Positions 14,555-16,178 of a stretch of DNA of 16,178 bases are shown in pieces (within the stretch, counting starts at the first letter, position 1; each line of letters starts with the position of its first letter). The notes under the pieces were generated by a model, which worked only from the letters and a program-made list of their open reading frames with translations, was not told the origin of the DNA and ran no database searches. The stretch covers positions 1 to 16,178 of the forward strand of contig JAFQHF010000193.1 in assembly GCA_017398105.1 (NCBI GenBank), in the 5' to 3' direction. The position numbers were made by a program, and so were the translations under genes. This stretch comes from Oscillospiraceae bacterium. Its GTDB lineage: Bacteria; Bacillota_A; Clostridia; Oscillospirales; Oscillospiraceae.

Positions 14555-15946
14555 ATGAAAACCAAACAAAATAAATTGGGATTCTGGTCAATCGTATGGG
14601 GCATGGGACTGGCTGGACAGCTGTGCTGGAATATGGAAAACCAGTGGTTTAATACCTTTGTCTATGCCAAGATCAGCGGTGATGTGAATATTGTCACCTG
14701 GATGGTCATCGTGTCTGCGCTGGTAACGACAGTATCTACCTTTGTCTTCGGAACCTGGTCTGACCGGCTGGGTAAGCGCAAGATCTTTGTCAGCTGCGGC
14801 TATATCATCTGGGGCTTTACAACGATTCTGTTTGGTCTGACTGAATACGCACGGGACAGTGGGATTGGGGCCCTGATCGCCCTCAGCGGTGCACTCGTGG
14901 TGGCAACCGATGCCATTATGAGTTTTTTCGGCTCCATGGCTTATGACTCAGGATATAGTGTCTGGCTCAATGACCATACCCATGAAGGAAACGCCGGACA
15001 GGTCGGCGCAGCCCTGGCAGTGCTGCCCATCCTCTCTACAGTTATCGGTACTGTTGTCGGCGGTATGCTGATCAACATCGGCAATCCAACCGTCGGCACT
15101 GCCCACTACGATCCCAGTCAGGACAATTACCAGCTTCTTTTCTGGACAATGGGACTGTTCGTTATCCTTGTCGGCATTGCATCCCTCTTCTTCATGAAGG
15201 ATCACCCTGATGTGAGGCCTCATAAAAAGGGCACTTTCCTGCAGCAGCTTGTCTCTGTATTCCAGCTTGAGACACTGAACAGAAATCCTCATCTGAAAGA
15301 AATGCTTTGGGCCTGCTCCGTTAACTGTGTATTTTTCATTCCCTTTAATTTCTACTTCACCCATCTCGGAAACTGGCTGATCTACGATATCGGACTGACC
15401 ACGGGAGATATGGGATTGGTGGAGGGTATCGCCCTTCTGCTGGCAGCACTGGTAACCATTCCCTTTGCGAAAATCATCAACTCCGGAAAAATCCCTCAGA
15501 TATGCTTTGCCAGTGTGCTGATCAACTCTGTCGGTCTTCTCGGTATCAGCAGGTTCGTAACAGGACCTGACAGCATCAATACGGACAATCTGTTCAGTGT
15601 TGATAATCTTCACCTATTCTTCTTCGTGTTTCTGGTTGGTGTTGGATATGTGCTTATCAGCCAGGCTGCCACCATCTGGGTGAAGATGCTCTTCCCCGAG
15701 GAAAACCGTGGTGCGCTGGAAGGTGTGAAGGTCATCTCCTTTACGCTGATTCCTATGTTCTTCGGCACGCTTATCGGCAATTTCATTATCAAGCACACAC
15801 CGCAGCCCATGCCTGTTTATGATGTCTACGGCCATCTGATTGATGTTCCCCAGGAGAATCTCTTCGGCATTGCAGCTGTCATGGTGCTGTTCACACTGAT
15901 TCCCCTGTACTTTGGAAATAAGGAGTACCGTAAACGCCTGGGATAA
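14555..15946 (+). CDS. MFS transporter, GPH/MFS_2-like
   Basis: A 463-residue transporter with about 12 predicted membrane helices. The N-terminus (FWSIVWGMGLAGQLCWNMEN then QWFNTFVY) and the loop between helices 2 and 3 (GTWSDRLGKRKIF) are typical of the major facilitator superfamily and resemble the glycoside-pentoside-hexuronide (MFS_2) branch, which couples solute uptake to cations. The middle loop (about 210-245) is charged and contains KDHPDVRPHKKG. The start is ATG at 14555 with AAGGAG 8 bases upstream. It follows the oxidoreductase closely, so the pair may import a compound and reduce or desaturate it, or the transporter may export the product. Direction and substrate are unknown. Confidence 0.85.
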   Translation: MKTKQNKLGFWSIVWGMGLAGQLCWNMENQWFNTFVYAKISGDVNIVTWMVIVSALVTTVSTFVFGTWSDRLGKRKIFVSCGYIIWGFTTILFGLTEYARDSGIGALIALSGALVVATDAIMSFFGSMAYDSGYSVWLNDHTHEGNAGQVGAALAVLPILSTVIGTVVGGMLINIGNPTVGTAHYDPSQDNYQLLFWTMGLFVILVGIASLFFMKDHPDVRPHKKGTFLQQLVSVFQLETLNRNPHLKEMLWACSVNCVFFIPFNFYFTHLGNWLIYDIGLTTGDMGLVEGIALLLAALVTIPFAKIINSGKIPQICFASVLINSVGLLGISRFVTGPDSINTDNLFSVDNLHLFFFVFLVGVGYVLISQAATIWVKMLFPEENRGALEGVKVISFTLIPMFFGTLIGNFIIKHTPQPMPVYDVYGHLIDVPQENLFGIAAVMVLFTLIPLYFGNKEYRKRLG

Positions 15947-16008
15947 ATAGTACGAATTCTTGACAAAATGGCAGCAGAAAGAACTCGTATAAGATATCAC
16001 CAATCGTT

Positions 16009-16039
16009 AAGGCCACCACCCAAACCGGGTGGTGGCCTT
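16009..16039. terminator. Perfect 13-bp hairpin after the MFS gene
   Basis: AAGGCCACCACCC (16009-16021) pairs with GGGTGGTGGCCTT (16027-16039) around AAACC. Its place, 63 bases after the MFS stop, suits a terminator, but CAGACTG and not a T-run follows it. It may act as a transcript end-stabiliser, a Rho-independent variant, or a part of the structured edge element beside it. Confidence 0.55.
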
Positions 16040-16070
16040 CAGACTGCCCTGAAAACAATTAGCAGAAGAG

Positions 16071-16134
16071 TACCCTTAAAGCATGCCAAAAGAGCTCAGC
16101 TCCCAACAGGAGCTGGGCTTGTGCTTTATGGGTA
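16071..16134. repeat. Long interrupted hairpin at the right edge
   Basis: Three stem blocks line up in order: TACCC (16071-16075) with GGGTA (16130-16134), TAAAGCA (16077-16083) with TGCTTTA (16122-16128), and AGCTCAGCTCC (16093-16103) with GGAGCTGGGCT (16109-16119, one G-T pair), loop CAACA. In addition TGGGCTT (16114-16120) can pair with AAGCCCA (16172-16178), which competes with the hairpin. No open frame of note lies from 15947 to the end. It may be a leader or attenuator of a gene beyond the window, or the end of a mobile element. Confidence 0.5.
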
Positions 16135-16178
16135 AAAGTATTAGGAAGGGATAGGCTCCAAGGAAACAGAGAAGCCCA

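Noticed and set aside
13388..14569. 393-codon minus-strand frame antisense to the oxidoreductase
   Set aside because: The plus-strand frame has clear FAD motifs, a ribosome binding site and operon context; the antisense has none.

Overview
This window looks like chromosomal DNA of a gut-type Clostridia bacterium, probably near the Oscillospiraceae/Ruminococcaceae. The clues are strong GGAGG-type ribosome binding sites, tandem MATE exporters, a short KdpD paired with Trk/Ktr potassium uptake, and a palindromic intergenic repeat of the 'TCATTGCGAG...CTCGCAATGA' type. That placement is inference; there is no rRNA or other marker gene here. No CRISPR array, tRNA or complete insertion sequence was seen.

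Layout. (1) 1-517: no convincing gene; three imperfect or perfect hairpins and an AT-rich stretch with a doubtful coding remnant. (2) 518-3935: a Crp/Fnr-type regulator on the minus strand whose helix-turn-helix is cut off by an apparent 1-base deletion, divergent from two tandem MATE-family exporters; a 12-bp perfect palindrome lies between them. A bidirectional terminator closes the block. (3) 8825-4043, minus strand: a potassium module in the order trkH - trkA - 39-codon membrane micro-ORF - short kdpD - kdpE. A 17-bp tandem site resembling the E. coli KdpE box lies upstream of trkH, a perfect extended -10 lies in front of kdpD, a mobile-type palindromic repeat fills the trkH-trkA gap, and the micro-ORF is coupled to trkA by a TGATG overlap. 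(4) 10107-9004, minus strand: a CNNM/HlyC-CorC type CBS-domain protein that has lost its own N-terminus and instead begins with what reads as the N-terminus of a zinc-type medium-chain dehydrogenase: a chimera or decayed gene. (5) 10254-12862, plus strand: a MoxR-type AAA+ ATPase overlapping a NorD/CbbO-like VWA protein. (6) 12995-15946, plus strand: a CrtI-like FAD oxidoreductase followed by an MFS/GPH-type transporter. (7) 15947-16178: two strong hairpin structures, with no gene.

How it fits together. The potassium module is the most coherent system. TrkH is the pore, TrkA its nucleotide-binding gating ring. The KdpD-like kinase has lost the classical N-terminal KdpD domain but keeps the Usp domain, with a near match to the reported c-di-AMP motif. 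KdpE has a plausible site at trkH, suggesting that KdpDE here controls Trk instead of (or in addition to) the Kdp pump, whose genes are absent from the window. The micro-ORF between the transporter and sensor genes is the best candidate for an undescribed component. The MoxR-VWA pair is probably a metal-insertion or assembly chaperone with no client gene beside it. The oxidoreductase-transporter pair looks like a two-gene uptake/redox unit of unknown substrate.
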